Shown in pieces: positions 33,683 to 45,455 of a DNA stretch of 64,000 bases; position 1 is the stretch's first letter, and each line of letters begins with the position of its first letter. The DNA comes from Diplodia intermedia (taxonomy: Eukaryota; Ascomycota; Dothideomycetes; Botryosphaeriales; Botryosphaeriaceae), in the NCBI GenBank assembly GCA_021495925.1, contig JAKEKT010000137.1, positions 1-64,000 of the forward strand, given 5' to 3'. The position numbers and the translations under genes are program-made. The notes beneath the pieces are model-generated. The model was not told where the DNA came from. It was given only the letters and a program-made list of their open reading frames with translations, and searched no databases.

Positions 33683-33990
33683 ATGCCGCCCGACGTTCAA
33701 ACAATTGTTTCGATTATATCTCTTATCATCGACTTCCCAGCATCCATGCTGGCGCTGTGGGCCCTTTGGAAGTTGATACGTAGTGGCCGGCTTCCAGGGA
33801 GTAAGTTTACCTTACTCATTAGAAACTTATATTGCGAGTCTAACCAGCGGCTTTCTGAAAGCAAACAACAGAGATGATTTACCCATGTGAGGTCGGCTAT
33901 AAGGGGTTGAAAGGCGAATGGAAGACGGGACCGGAAGCTTTGAATAAGGCATGGAAGATTCGACAAAGAAACAGACACGGCGCGGGGTGA
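33683..33990 (+). CDS. Small single-pass membrane protein
   Basis: Two exons (33683-33800 and 33872-33990) with a consensus GTAAGT...ACAACAG intron give 78 residues. Residues 6-32 are a hydrophobic helix (TIVSIISLIIDFPASMLALW), followed by LWKLIRSGRLPGK and a basic tail ending IRQRNRHGAG. The final TGA lies within GTGAGT, so a further exon is possible. No family is recognised. It diverges from the Clr5-ankyrin gene across the motif-bearing spacer. Confidence 0.55.
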
Positions 33991-34744
33991 GTTTAGCATG
34001 GTGTTGGAATATGAGCGTTGCAGCAGTAGATAGCTTAGTCAGCGAGGAGTAGGGTACATAAGCGCCCCACCGGGGTGCCTCCCTACTGTTCCTCATGCCA
34101 ATCTTCCAACAGGGGTATCAATTCATCTATTTCCTTCTACAAAATCAACACATAGGTATCTTGTATCTTTTATGCACGTAATCAAATATATACTTGAAGA
34201 CGTGCATCGGAACAATTGTTTCTTCGAAAACGCTTGGTCAGAATGTTCCGGGGAGGCCAAACGGATACCGTCGGCCATTTTGAACTCGGGAATCCGAGAG
34301 CCTTGTCGTCAGTAGTGAGGCTTACGTCCAGGGGAAGAATACAAGTAAATATGTTGTAAGATCGCTGCAGACAACAATGGATGCACTACAGAAGATCTCG
34401 ACTGGAGGGGCGTCCGACTTAATGCCTAAATGATCACCATTTCAGGAAATCCCTCATCATTTACAACATGCCTCGCCTACCATGAAATGCGGTTTATCCT
34501 GGCAAACATACTGTGGCACTTCGATCTGGAGCTCAATCCGGCAAGCAAAGACTGGTTTGGCCATAACACGTACATCCTTTGGCAAAAGTCACCGCTCTGG
34601 GTGAAAGCGAAGCCGAGATGGTAAAGGGGTTGAGAAATGAGACCTTTGCTGGCCTCCACACCTCCGATCTGATACGGCTGCACACCAGTCGACACTATAA
34701 GCACATGTACCCGTTGAATATTACTTGAGCCAACTCCCCCACCA
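33991..34744. other. Convergent spacer
   Basis: AT-richer spacer between convergent genes; I see no gene. Confidence 0.5.
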
Positions 34745-35553
34745 CTACTGAATCGCAATAACATCCATCTCCATCGACGTCCCCGCCGGCAGCCTCCTCG
34801 CCTCAATCGCACTCCTCGCCGGCTTGTGCGGGAAGTACTCCGCATACACCTCATTCATCTCCGCAAAGTCGTCCAGATCCGCAAAGTAAACCTGCCATCC
34901 ATTCCCCGTCAGCAAAAAAACACCGTAACACGCATCATCCGCACACCCCCCACCCTCAACGAAGCAGGGATAAAGAAAGAAATAAAACCAACCGTGACCT
35001 TCACCGCCCTCTCCAACCCCGACCCCGCGGCCTCCAGCACCGCCCTCGCGTTCCGACACATCTGATGCGTCTTCGCCGCCACCCCGCCCTCCACCTGCTT
35101 GCCGTCTCTCGTCGCCGGCATCATGCCCGACACGAACACGAAGCCGTTCGCTTTGACGGCTTGCGAGTACGGGCCGATGGCTGCCGCGCACGCGCCCATT
35201 CGTCGTCAGCAAAAATGCGCACCACAGCGTCCGTCGGTCTGTCGAGAAGGCCACGGACGGACGCGGGACGGGGAGAGAGAGAGAGAAAAAAACTTACGCG
35301 CCACGCTCTCCGCCGTGTAGACGGCTTCGATCCTGGCGTCCGCTTTCTTCGCCATGTTTTTGTTGCTGCTGCTGCTGATCGAGGAAGTGGTTGGCACACG
35401 CGTTGCGGCGCTGCTGCTGAACGTCGAGCCGGATTCGCGTTGTGGGACTGCTTGGCGGCGACCGCTCTTGCGCCGGCTGCTCGGTAGGCTGGACGCGGCG
35501 CGGTTGTCGAGGGCTCGGGTGAAGGCTGCTGATGTGGCGCGGAAGAAGGACAT
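34745..35553 (-). CDS. RidA/YjgF-family imine deaminase with mitochondrial presequence
   Basis: Three exons (35298-35553, 34993-35180, 34745-34891) join to 196 residues. The RidA core starts at EAVYTAESVAPIGPYSQAVK and continues FVFVSGMMPATRDGK, then CRNARAVLEAAGSGLERAVK, VYFADLDDFAEMNEVYAEYF and RSAIEARRLPAGTSMEMDVI. The catalytic Arg of RSA(I/V) and the final Glu are kept. The family hydrolyses reactive enamine/imine intermediates from Ser and Thr dehydratases. The first 66 residues (MSFFRATSAAFTRALDNRAA...) are Arg/Ser-rich without acidic residues, typical of a mitochondrial target. An internal ATG (35355, MAKKADARIEAV) would give a 130-residue cytosolic form, as with yeast Mmf1/Hmf1 but from one gene. 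Intron 2 uses a rare GTTGGT donor. Confidence 0.9.
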
Positions 35554-37555
35554 GGGCGGTCGTGGCGGCGGCAGCAACGGTGGTGGTAATGGTGATGGTG
35601 CGGGGTTTCGCCGGGTGTGGGGAAGGTGGCGCGCGCGGTGCCGGATCGGGCAATTGGACGCGCTGCAATTCGATCAGGCCTGTTGGAGCTACCTCTCGTC
35701 AGTGTGGAGGTGGAGGTGCGTACTTCACTTCTGTGCGAGGCGATTGGAGGCTGTCTTGAGCGGCTATATACGTGCGGCAATGGACGCCGAGCGATAGGGA
35801 TGGGTGGGGTGCGCGTCGGGGTGCGGAAGCGGGCTCCGCGATCGTAGGGTATGTTCGGAGCGTCGTCTCCGTGGGTCGAGATGTTGGTGTGGGCATCCAG
35901 TGAGCGAGTTGAGTGTGCGGGAACAAAAGCAATTGATGTTGTGAGCTCCATGATTCCACACCTTAGGTCTACCTTCATCATCATCGGCGTCTCGTTCTTA
36001 GCGCCGAACCAATGTGCCTTTCGGCGTCATTGGCGAAGGCGGCGAATCCTTTTGGCTGGTCTCCGACGTCGCTGTTCCGGGGTTCGGGGACTACTTACGT
36101 CGGTGTTCGCTCGTGCTTGGTGCCTTGCAACCCAAGCCTCGGCGGTAGCAGGCCTTGGTGCATTCTTCTCATCCGCGGGCAGTTGGAGAATACGCACACA
36201 TATTCCCTCGGACCATTGCCCGCATCTTTTCACCGGGTTAGTCTATCCGGAGGACTGATCGATACAACCAGCACAAGGACATGAAGAGCTCCACGTACGT
36301 ATGTGTCATACAGGCTGGCATTTAAGGTCAGAAGCCTCGGATATATTTGTCTCCTCTGGCCACAGTAATTACTCACCATCAAGGATTCCAGAGTGTTGTG
36401 TTATCACGTGTTGGATACTTGATTAGCAACTGCCCAATCATCCCGGGTTGGCGGATAAAATACCCTCCTCCCAGAGACGTGTGCACTAAGGCGCACGTTC
36501 TTCCTTTTTGCTCCATTGCAATAAAATGACCATCTCGACTTGGCACATTAATGAGTAAGGTGTAACACGTCCGTGAAGCAGACTTGAACCTGCTCAGTTC
36601 TTTTTCTTGCCATCTACCGTAGCCCAAAATCTTCGAAACACTCAGCACCGTTGAAGCTATCTACATCCATCAACACCAAAGCAGGTTTTTTCTCCTCGCA
36701 CCGGAGCGGAACTTGCATCGCCGTCTTCCAGAATGCCAAGCCGAACATCTTCGCTGACAGAGGCAAGTGCAGCAACAGCAACAGCAACGAATCGCAACAA
36801 GCAGAAGACGGGATCCGAACGCACTATTCATAGCATCGCAGCAGGGAAAAAAGCCAGATCGATTCGATCCTCAAGCATCATCAGCACAGACCACGCCTAT
36901 CCACCCGAGCCACCGTCTACCTACCCCACTCGGCGGATCTGCCCACTGACGCCACGTTCCTTCCGGGCAGGAGTAAGCCGAGATGTGTTTTTTTTTTCAT
37001 GCTTATCTTCCTCCGTGCTATTCGCGGATCGGGCAGCTGGGTTTGCCGAATGATGGGGCTCCGATTTGTTATCAGTAAGCGCGTGGCGTTGAAGATAGAG
37101 TCGACGTTCGATGGTGCGTGGGTTTTTGTCGTCCCGTGAATCCTGGAGGATCGATGGCGAGAGAGGGTGGGTAGTCGTGGCTGGCCGCCGTGAGTCAGAG
37201 ATTGTGAACGGTAGCGGGCGGATAGATGATGTCCCGCGGGAGGTTGTCGAGTTCGTAGATGCGATGGGACGGGCGCTGGAAGACCTCGATCGTCTACGAT
37301 TTCTTGATGGACAAGAGTAGTCTCAGTGACTCACTTGGCGTGGAGATCGGATGGCGGGAATCATGCATGATAGGCGCGGATAAAGGTGGGCGTCATTGAG
37401 GGTATCTCATCCAATTCAGTCGAAGTCTATTCGACGAGAAGTCTACTCGACGAGATCTATCGTATCCAAAACATTACACATAAACTCTCGTTTTTTTGAT
37501 GCCAATCATCCCAGTCCATAAAAATATGTAGAAATAGAAGTGGAAAAGTCCCGCC
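35554..37555. other. Gene-poor stretch
   Basis: The first 450 bases probably hold the RidA promoter (TATA-like GCTATATAC near 35763). Further right I see no supported gene; frames are short and lack features. A CAG/CAA run lies near 36765-36810. Confidence 0.4.
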
Positions 37556-39565
37556 TCAACCCAAAGCATTCATCTCGTCCTCGGTCTTGTTCAGGTGATG
37601 GAACAAGACCCAGACGAGGCAGCCGGCGAGGAAAGAGGAGACGGACAGACCGACGAACATCCAGAGAATCTTGGGGTCGACCGCAACCGAAACGAGGGCC
37701 TCGCCAATGGCGGATCCGAAGGCGTTGGTCAGCAGGTACATGCTCTGCACGAAACTCTTCATGCTCGGCGGAGCCTTGGTGTAGGCGTATTCGAGACCCG
37801 TGACGCTGGCGAAAATCTCCGAGATACCGATCAGCATGTAGGCGGGCGTTTGGATGGCAACTAAGCGCTGGTCAATATCTGATTCAAGATGAAGAGCGGC
37901 TTTTTTGGAGAGACTTACTGTGGATTTTATTGCCCTGAGCAGAGCCGGAGGCATCGATCGAGGCGTCACAGAGAGGAGCCTCGTAGCACGGACCGGAGAC
38001 GTAGATCAGGTGCTGAACAATGGCAGCATACGCCATGGCCAAGGAGGCGACCCAGAAACCGAGAGTGATACGGTTGATGGGCGGGAAATCGATCTTCATC
38101 TTGCGCATCAACGGGTAGACGAGACGATCCAGGATGGGGACGAAGACGATGATGGCAATGGGGTCGAAGTTCTGCATGAGATCGTTGGGAATGCCGTGTC
38201 CTTGCATTTGGCCAGCTACAGGGTGACTTGTCAGCGAATGGCCGAGTATGGAGGGGCTGGTGGGTGGGAAATACCTTGAGTGACGAAGTTGCCGGAGAAT
38301 TGACCGTACACGACCCAGTAGATGGGGTAGATGCAGAAGACCTGGCAGGCAACCAGAGCTCTCTTGACCTCGTCCACGAACTTGTCATCCCACTTCATGA
38401 CCTGGCTGTTGCCGTGCTGCTCCTGCCACGAGGGCTTGGCGGCGTCCATGTTGCGGTTCTTCACCATCATCCACATGCACTTGAAGGCGTCGGTGATGAC
38501 GCCACCCTCGGGCGGGCGGACGACGTAAAGCTTCTTGCCGAAAATGAGGACGACGAGACCGGCGCAGAACATGCAGAAGCAGAGCAGGTAGGCGGACCAG
38601 AAGCCAATGTCCCTCTCCATGTACGGCGTGGCGAGGAGCGACAGACTGCCGAGGTTGATGCAGAGGTAGAAGATCATGTAGATGCGCTGGATGGTGACGG
38701 CCGGATCGAGAATGACGCGCTCTCCGGTGGAAAGGGTGGAAACGGCCATGGTGCGGCGCTTGTACTGATCGGCGATCAAGGGCGCGACGTTGGACTTGAT
38801 GCCACCGGTGCCAATGCCAATGACTGGGGAAACGGTTAGCGCAATTGCACGGGCTGGTCGGGTCGGGGTACACACCGATGACGGCGACGATGAAGCCGCC
38901 GAGGCCGGCGCCATTCTGCAGGGCGACGGGCAGCGAAGTCAGGAACAGAATCAGCAATCCGATGATGTAGACGACGCAGAAGATGACAATGGCGACGTAT
39001 TTTCCGAGGTACTGGTCGGCAACGATGGCGCCGAAGATGGGAGTGACTGTGGAGGTCAGCGGGAGAGCCAGATTGGGAAGGTGTTTGAGCCAAGCTTACC
39101 GTAGCACCAGAACTGGAAGAAAGTGGTCAGACCGGTTGCACCCTGGTGTCCCATGCCCAAGGCACCACGGCCCTCGCTGCCGTCAAGCGGGCGCTGGATG
39201 TAGTTCTGGAACAGGCCGGACATGCCTGTCAAACGTCAGCGGAACGGTTGCTGCAGCGGGTAGATTGGGCGGCTACCATAGTAGGTGAAGCGCTCGCACA
39301 GCTCCACGAAGGCGACCAAGAAGGCGGAGACGGGCAGCCGCTCGCCAATGTGGCGGAGCGTGGCTTTCTCGTGGTCGGTGGGCTCGTCGCCCTCGGCCGT
39401 CTCGATGGGGGCCTTCTCGTCGGCATGGTAGCTGTCGGCGCGGCCGGGGGCGCTGACACTGGGGCGCAGCGGACCGCCGGCAATGTCGACGTCCTTTTTC
39501 TCGCTGGCGACGAGCGTATCGTGCAGCTGGGAAGCTTCAACGACTCCGTGGTCGCCGGTGGCCAT
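37556..39565 (-). CDS. PTR2-type peptide transporter (POT family)
   Basis: Six exons (39277-39565, 39100-39225, 38876-39046, 38823-38275, 38215-37919, 37860-37556) join to 578 residues. A hydrophilic cytosolic N-terminus precedes ELCERFTYYGMSGLFQNYIQ, which is the ExxER motif that couples protons. TPIFGAIVADQYLGKY and GIGTGGIKSNVAPLIADQY form the FYING-type POT signatures. Further on come FYLCINLGSLSLL, VVYGQFSGNFVTQAGQMQGHG and the C-terminal LIGISEIFASVTGLEYAYTKAPPSMKS. It should import di- and tripeptides with protons across the plasma membrane. Nitrogen-regulated expression is usual for the family; I see no clear control site here. Confidence 0.95.
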
Positions 39566-42423
39566 GTTTGCGGAGGTCGGTGTGGGCGGGAAAGGTAGGG
39601 TCGCTGGGCGCGGTGCAACAGGCGCGGCGGGCAGATTTAAAAGGCGTCGCGCGTGTGGGTGGCACGCCGATATGAGACGGTCTGCCAATCGTCACCCGAG
39701 CGATCGGCGCCGGCCGTGTGGAGAGAGCCTGTCGCGTCCTTATCTTGAGGGTACTTGCTGCAGCAGGCGCAGGCGACGGGGGAGCATACAGCCGGCGGCC
39801 CTAGCGCACGACGCGGCCGAGGCGCCCAGGGCGGGCTTGGGCATGCTTGACGCTGCTTGGTCGGCTGGGCTGTTCGCACGTGAGGCGGCGGCGAGTCGGA
39901 GCCGCAGGATTGCTGGATCGCCAGCCGCATCGGGAAGGTGACAGTCCGGCTGGATAGCGCCCTGCGACGCTGCTGTGTGTCTGCAATCACAATGCGCGCC
40001 AATACGAGAGGCTGCGATCCTGCCGGGCCATGGAGCGCAGAACGGGAAGGCCGGCTGGCCGTGGACCTCGTCGAGTTTTTCCAGGCATTGCGGGCGTAAG
40101 AGCGGCGGGAAATTGCCACCGCGGGTGGTTCGGTGAAGGCGAAGGCGACGTTGAAGGGTGACGGAGATGGCGGGCTGGGGGCGTCGGGCGGCCCGCGAGG
40201 CAAGAGCTTGTGTCGCACCGCGGTTCAGCCTCCGGCAGCCGAGCACGTGACCGCGCTAGGCCCAGAACTCTGTTTCGTCCTCGCACACTCGCACTCGCAC
40301 ACCCGCCCGCTGCACCGCAATCACTTCGTGCGCCCCTCTGCCCGCTCAGCAGCGCCTTTTTTTTTCGACGCCGTGACAGCTGGCCGCCATCCTCACCGAC
40401 ACGCATTTCCGGCTGGCCGTGGTCCGATGCCTGAGAGCTCGGGTGCGATGGGGGACACGCCGCTCACGAGAGCCGAGCGCCATGTGGGGGGCTCGTGTGC
40501 TATTATTCACCTCGACCTGAGTTGCTCATCCGCTCAACTGCCGTGCACCAAGCCGCCGCGCTGTCGGAGCCCGCCGCCGACGACTCTCGCGTGCCATTGC
40601 GCGCCACTGGTTCCGCGCCGGAGCTGCTCTTGAGTGTCCTTGGATTTCCGAGTGTCCGTTGATTTTTCGGTCGCGCGGTGCGTCGGTCGGTGGTCGGGAC
40701 GCCAGCCCAGTCGCCGGGTACGAGGGTCGTGCCGTGGGTCGTCGGTCGTGGGGTCGGTAGCGAGCCGGTCGCACTGGTCGCATGGCTTCCGCCAGAGCTT
40801 GATCATGAAGGATGCGCAGGCACCCGAGCCAAAACGTGCCGACGGCTGTGGGCCAGCCGCGGATATATGCAAGTCACGTCGGCACCTTGCAATTTGCCGA
40901 TCGAGCCCACCATCGCCGCCGCCTATCACGATAGTGAGATAACGTCCGCCTCCGACGCCCGTATCGCCGTGCCAGCTAGCCGCAATGCAGAGTGCTTCGA
41001 CACCGTGATGGCTCTCTCGTACTTATAATCCGCCGTCGCCCTCTCAGCTCGTCTCTGTTACTGCCGCCGTGACGACCCGCGACCAGTTTGCTCTGCGCAC
41101 GCCCCGGAGAAAGCAGACACAGCTTGTGTCACTGCTCCCTAGTCCGCCAGGACCACGCGGCCCCTCCCAGTTCCGCCGCCGTTATCTACTTCGGCCAGCT
41201 CCACCAAAGCTTCCCGGAGGTCGGCGACCTCTGTCGAGTCCTACATATTGCAGTCTAGTACCAGCCAGGATGGTGTCCACGTCGCCTACTCTCCGGCCTA
41301 ATTGTCATGTGTTCCGAAGCGGAAGGCCGCAGGGAACAAACATTGTTGTTTAACAAGCTCCATGCCTTGGCCCTCAAGTTCCACCCTTGGCGTGCTTGTC
41401 ACCAGCCCGATCCAGGAACGCCGTATCCCCTCGCAGCGCTTGGCACGCCTCTGCCCGATAAGCCCCTCACGATGCTTGGCGTCCAGCGGAATCTCCTGAG
41501 CGGTTATCGCCTGCTCTTCCCTTTTGGCAAGGTCCAGCCCGACCAAGGCCCTTGGCAGCACTCTTGAACTGATTGAATCGCGGCGCCGCACCACTCAGCG
41601 CTCGACTCCGCCGTGCTGCCAAGCCAGCCCGGCCAAGCGCCGACTGTGCCCCATGTACCATCTGCGACCTTAGCCTGCATCGTCTGATTAGAAGCCGGAG
41701 CGGCCGAGTGCGATCAGCGCAGAAATCATCTGCTTCTGAGCAATCACGCCGCCGGACGACCTGACGCCAGTCTCTGGAGCCGCTCGCCTGCATCTCGCAC
41801 GCGCCGCTCAACTCACCCGAGCCCTCGAGTTGTACACTCCAGCATCTGGTTCCTTCAGGTACCCGCGTGCCTGCGCGTGGCTGATTGGCCGTCTGCTGAC
41901 GGGATGCCTGGCGCGTACGTCTTAATGCGCATGCCCGACGACTGGTTACACGCGCCTCGTGTGATTTCTTTATATCGCCTGCAACCTATTCCAGCGCATC
42001 GGCCCGAATCTCTAAAGGCGTACAACCACCCAGAAGCGCCGCGTTGCAGCGGCGCTAGCCCGGTTCCAGTCGGGAGCCCGCTGCAGCTCTTCTTTCCAGA
42101 AGAGATTAAGCGGAAGGACTAGGCCTATCGACCTGCGACACCGGGCTGTTTGTTTCGTCCAAACGGAGCGCCTGGCTGCGCGGCCTCCAGCTTCCAGAAA
42201 ACCAACTTATGCGGATGAGGCAGGCAGTAAGACCACGCTTTCCAGACACCTGGGTTGCCTGTCATGGCTGAAAGGTCATTACTCGGGCTCTGCTGCTGTG
42301 CTACAACGGACGGAATGAGGGTATAAATTCACCATCGCCCGGTCCGTTGTAGCTCTCGTCCACCAGCAGCTCACCAGCCAGCATCGCCTCCTGACACCTT
42401 CAGTTCTCTCCCTCTCCACAGCC
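39566..42423. other. Long divergent spacer, nothing recognised
   Basis: A 2.9-kb GC-rich spacer between two divergent genes. Many overlapping frames of 60-200 codons occur on both strands, but they show no domains, no signal peptides and no coherent splice joins, as expected from GC-rich noncoding DNA. A TATA-like GTATAAATTC at 42321 serves the following protease gene. Confidence 0.4.
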
Positions 42424-43438
42424 ATGTTTGTCAAGACGTCTCTCCTCGCCGGCCTGATGGCCTCGGTCGCTCTGGGCCACAGCATCCACAAGCGGGATAC
42501 CTTCGGCTGCGGTGCTCCCGAGCCGTCTGAGGAGCTCCTCACCAAGGCTGGCGAGATGGCCATGCAGGAGAAGGCTGTCAAGGAGTCTGGCATCAAGTTT
42601 GCCAAGGCCGCCATCTCCGTCCCGACCTGGTTCCACGTCGTCGCCGCCTCTGAATCCGAGGAGGACGGCTACGTCACGGTAAGTGCTTCCCTATCGAATG
42701 GCGAGCAAGCGAATAACATTATCTGTAGGATGCGCAACTCGAGGACCAGCTTGCCGTTCTCAACGACAACTTCGCCCCCTCGGGCATCTCCTTCACTCTT
42801 GCCGGCACCACCAGGACCATCAACTCCAACTGGGCTGACGACGGAGCCGAGTTGACCATGAAGAAGCAGCTCCGCGAGGGCGACTACGGCACCCTCAACG
42901 TCTACTTCCAGAGGGAGATTGGCGGCAACCTCGGGTAATGATGCTCCGACACTTCCCATCTTGGCATCTCGTTGAGGCTGACTTCGCTCCGCAGCTACTG
43001 CTACTTCCCCGACAACGTCAGCTCGGGCTCGAACGACTTCTACTACGACGGCTGCTCCATCCTGTCGTCCTCGGTCCCCGGCGGCAGCGCCACCAACTAC
43101 AACCAGGGCAAGACGACCACCCACGAAGTCGGCCATTGGTTCGGTACGTGCACCTCTACCTGTCTATCTTTATCTTCCCGATCTAATGCGCAGTTCGTGC
43201 AGGCCTGTACCACACGTTCCAGGGCGGCTGCACCGGCTCGGGCGACCAGATCGACGACACGCCGGCGCAGGCCAGCAGCTCCTCGGGTTGCCCCGTCGGC
43301 CGTGACTCGTGCCCCAACCAGGCCGGCGTCGACCCCATCCACAACTACATGGACTACACCTACGACTCTTGCTACGAGGAGTTCACCGAGGACCAGATCA
43401 CCCGCATGAACAACATGTGGAGCACCTACCGCGCTTAG
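42424..43438 (+). CDS. Secreted M43 (MEP1-like) zinc metalloprotease
   Basis: Four exons (42424-42678, 42729-42934, 42995-43143, 43203-43438) join to 281 residues. A signal peptide (MFVKTSLLAGLMASVALG) is followed by HSIHKRDTFGCGAPEPS, where KR is a likely processing site. The catalytic motif THEVGHWFGLYHTF supplies three zinc ligands (HExxHxxGxxH) and is rebuilt by the third splice. NYMDYTYDSCYEEFTEDQ contains the Met-turn of metzincins. Paired cysteines surround GGCTGSGDQIDDTPAQ. The family is the extracellular metalloproteases of the Coccidioides MEP1 type. A TATA box lies about 100 bases upstream. Confidence 0.95.
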
Positions 43439-44809
43439 GTGCCTCGGTCGGAATGCAACGGCCAGGTCTTATGTTGATGTTCCGGATCTTTATGTCCACA
43501 TGCTTGAGCTACGGTGCTGGGGGAGTGTTGCTGGAGGTGTAAATATGTTTACGGCTGATACATAGATGGTGCGAAGTAACATACATTTTCAAACAACGTC
43601 TTATTTTGCTCGTGAGCCAATCGACCAAATGATGTATCGTGCGAACTTCGCCTCCACCTTCCCGCGCCGGAAGTTTCCTTGCAGGCAATATCTCATCTCC
43701 GAACCCCCGCCAATGAATTGCCGCGGACTTGAGCTGCAGCGTTTCGAGCCTACCAATGTCTCACCAATTCTCATGCACTCGATGCAGGTACGGTTGGCAA
43801 AACAAAAATACCAATAAAGATGGCTACTACGCATTAACCTTCATTTATTAAATGGTGGTACCGTCAGGATCGTCGGTGTCCGCGTCCGATGCGCCACGTG
43901 AAGCGCGGTGGCTTGCTCAGATCATCGCGATTGGCATTCGAAATCCAGGGGCGTTTTCGCCAATCAGCCAAATACATCATGCGCCGGGGCGTTTGAAGCT
44001 TGGCTCGGGCCAGAAGCCTTGGCCGGGCGCTCGCTCTTCCCCGCACCTCGACCCCCGCCCGCCACAAAGAACGCCATGATTCGAATGTCGCGGCGAGAGA
44101 AACAACATTGCACGGACTCGAGAACCGCGTTCATTGCTATCGGCAGACGAGTTTCGATGGCATTTGGCGTCTTACGCCTGGCCTGCTTTCTCCGTCAAGC
44201 TTGGATTGCTAATGGTGGGATGGTATTACACGCCCACAGCGAAGCCGTCGCCAGTCAGAAACGCCGCAACGCGGGCTGACACTTGCGGCTTTCATCAGGA
44301 TCACATTCGCATCGATATCTCGGAGGTAACTCCGTGCATGCGGGCAAATACCCAAGCCGTGTATGTAGATGTTCGACGCGGGTCACCGAAGCAACGGGAC
44401 TGGAGTCGTGGAGAGCAGCGGAGAATCCAGCTACTCTCGCTGCTTTTGCAACGCACACACGCACACACCATTTCACCGCCGCGCCCAGCGGGAAGTAAGC
44501 TGCAGGGCATGGCGGAGCGGGACGAGACAGACGGTCCGCTCGGCAATGATTCATCAACGGGCACAACGCCCTTGGCCGGCCAATGGGCGGCTCCGGCTGC
44601 GTAAGCCAAGGGAGGCAGTGTTGCAGCTCCCGTCGGGCGGGCAGGCCGCGGGCGGAAAATATTATGGCCTGGTGATTCGTAGGTAGGTATAAGGCCTGCC
44701 CGCTCTCATGATCCTGCCCCGCGCTTTGTGCTGCGTCAACGTCAACCTCCCCTTCCTACCCCACGTACACTCGGACTGAACTACGAAACGCCCCAAGTGC
44801 CCCACAATC
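43439..44809. other. Intergenic, nothing recognised
   Basis: No supported gene. A TATA-like GGTATAAGG near 44688 lies about 120 bases before the next ATG. Confidence 0.45.
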
Positions 44810-45183
44810 ATGACAGGATACGCCATCAAGCTCCCGAAAGACCTCAAGGAGTCCGTGGCCTCCGACTTCGACGGCAACTTCGACTCGGACCGCGAAGAGG
44901 CCGTCGCCCCGCATCAGCACGCCGCTGAGAACGCCCCGGGCCGCGAGGGTCACGGATCCGTGTCCAGCGACTCCTCCGCCGAGGACAGAGAGGCCGATGG
45001 AAATGGGTTCGATGAGAAGGACCGACACAAATCGATAGGAAGCCGCTTGAAGAGAATTCTCAGCACCGGTACAATCCGCTCTTCCCTCGCACTCATCCCG
45101 TGTTCGCCTTCGGCTGACAGAACCCTGCAGATACGAAATTGCCGAAGCTGCACAAGCTAAGCGAAGGCGAAGAGGAGACGTGA
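44810..45183 (+). CDS. Small hydrophilic protein of unknown function
   Basis: Two exons (44810-45068 and 45131-45183) give 103 residues; the acceptor CCTGCAG is chosen because it yields LSTDTKLPKLHKLSEGEEET and a stop. The protein is highly charged, Ser/Glu/Asp-rich and probably disordered, with one basic patch (HKSIGSRLKRIL). There is no signal peptide or membrane helix. It is convergent with the ferroportin-like gene 272 bases away. I do not recognise the family. Confidence 0.6.
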
Positions 45184-45455
45184 AAGGAATAAGATCCTGG
45201 GATTTGGGCACACGGAGTCGGCGCTTGCTTTCTTTCTTTTCTTTTGGATTTGCGATACCACACTCTTTGGAGCATATTGGAAGAAGCTGCATGTACATCA
45301 AGTAGCGTGTCTGAAAGCCATGAGAAACATTACATCATCCCACGCACATCTGATTCCATCTACGTTTTCACCCTAGTCTTATATACCTTTGTACGGCACG
45401 TGAAAGCTGTTTGCAGCCACTATTGCGAGGAAATCCAGAGCACGTCACCCCGAAG

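Noticed and set aside
35121..35984. 287-codon minus-strand frame over the RidA 5' region
   Set aside because: It overlaps the RidA first exon in another frame, and its Arg/Pro/Ser composition suggests noncoding DNA.
36560..36620. tRNA-like hairpin with a GTTCAAGTC loop on the minus strand
   Set aside because: The T stem does not pair properly at the right positions and no D or anticodon arm fits.
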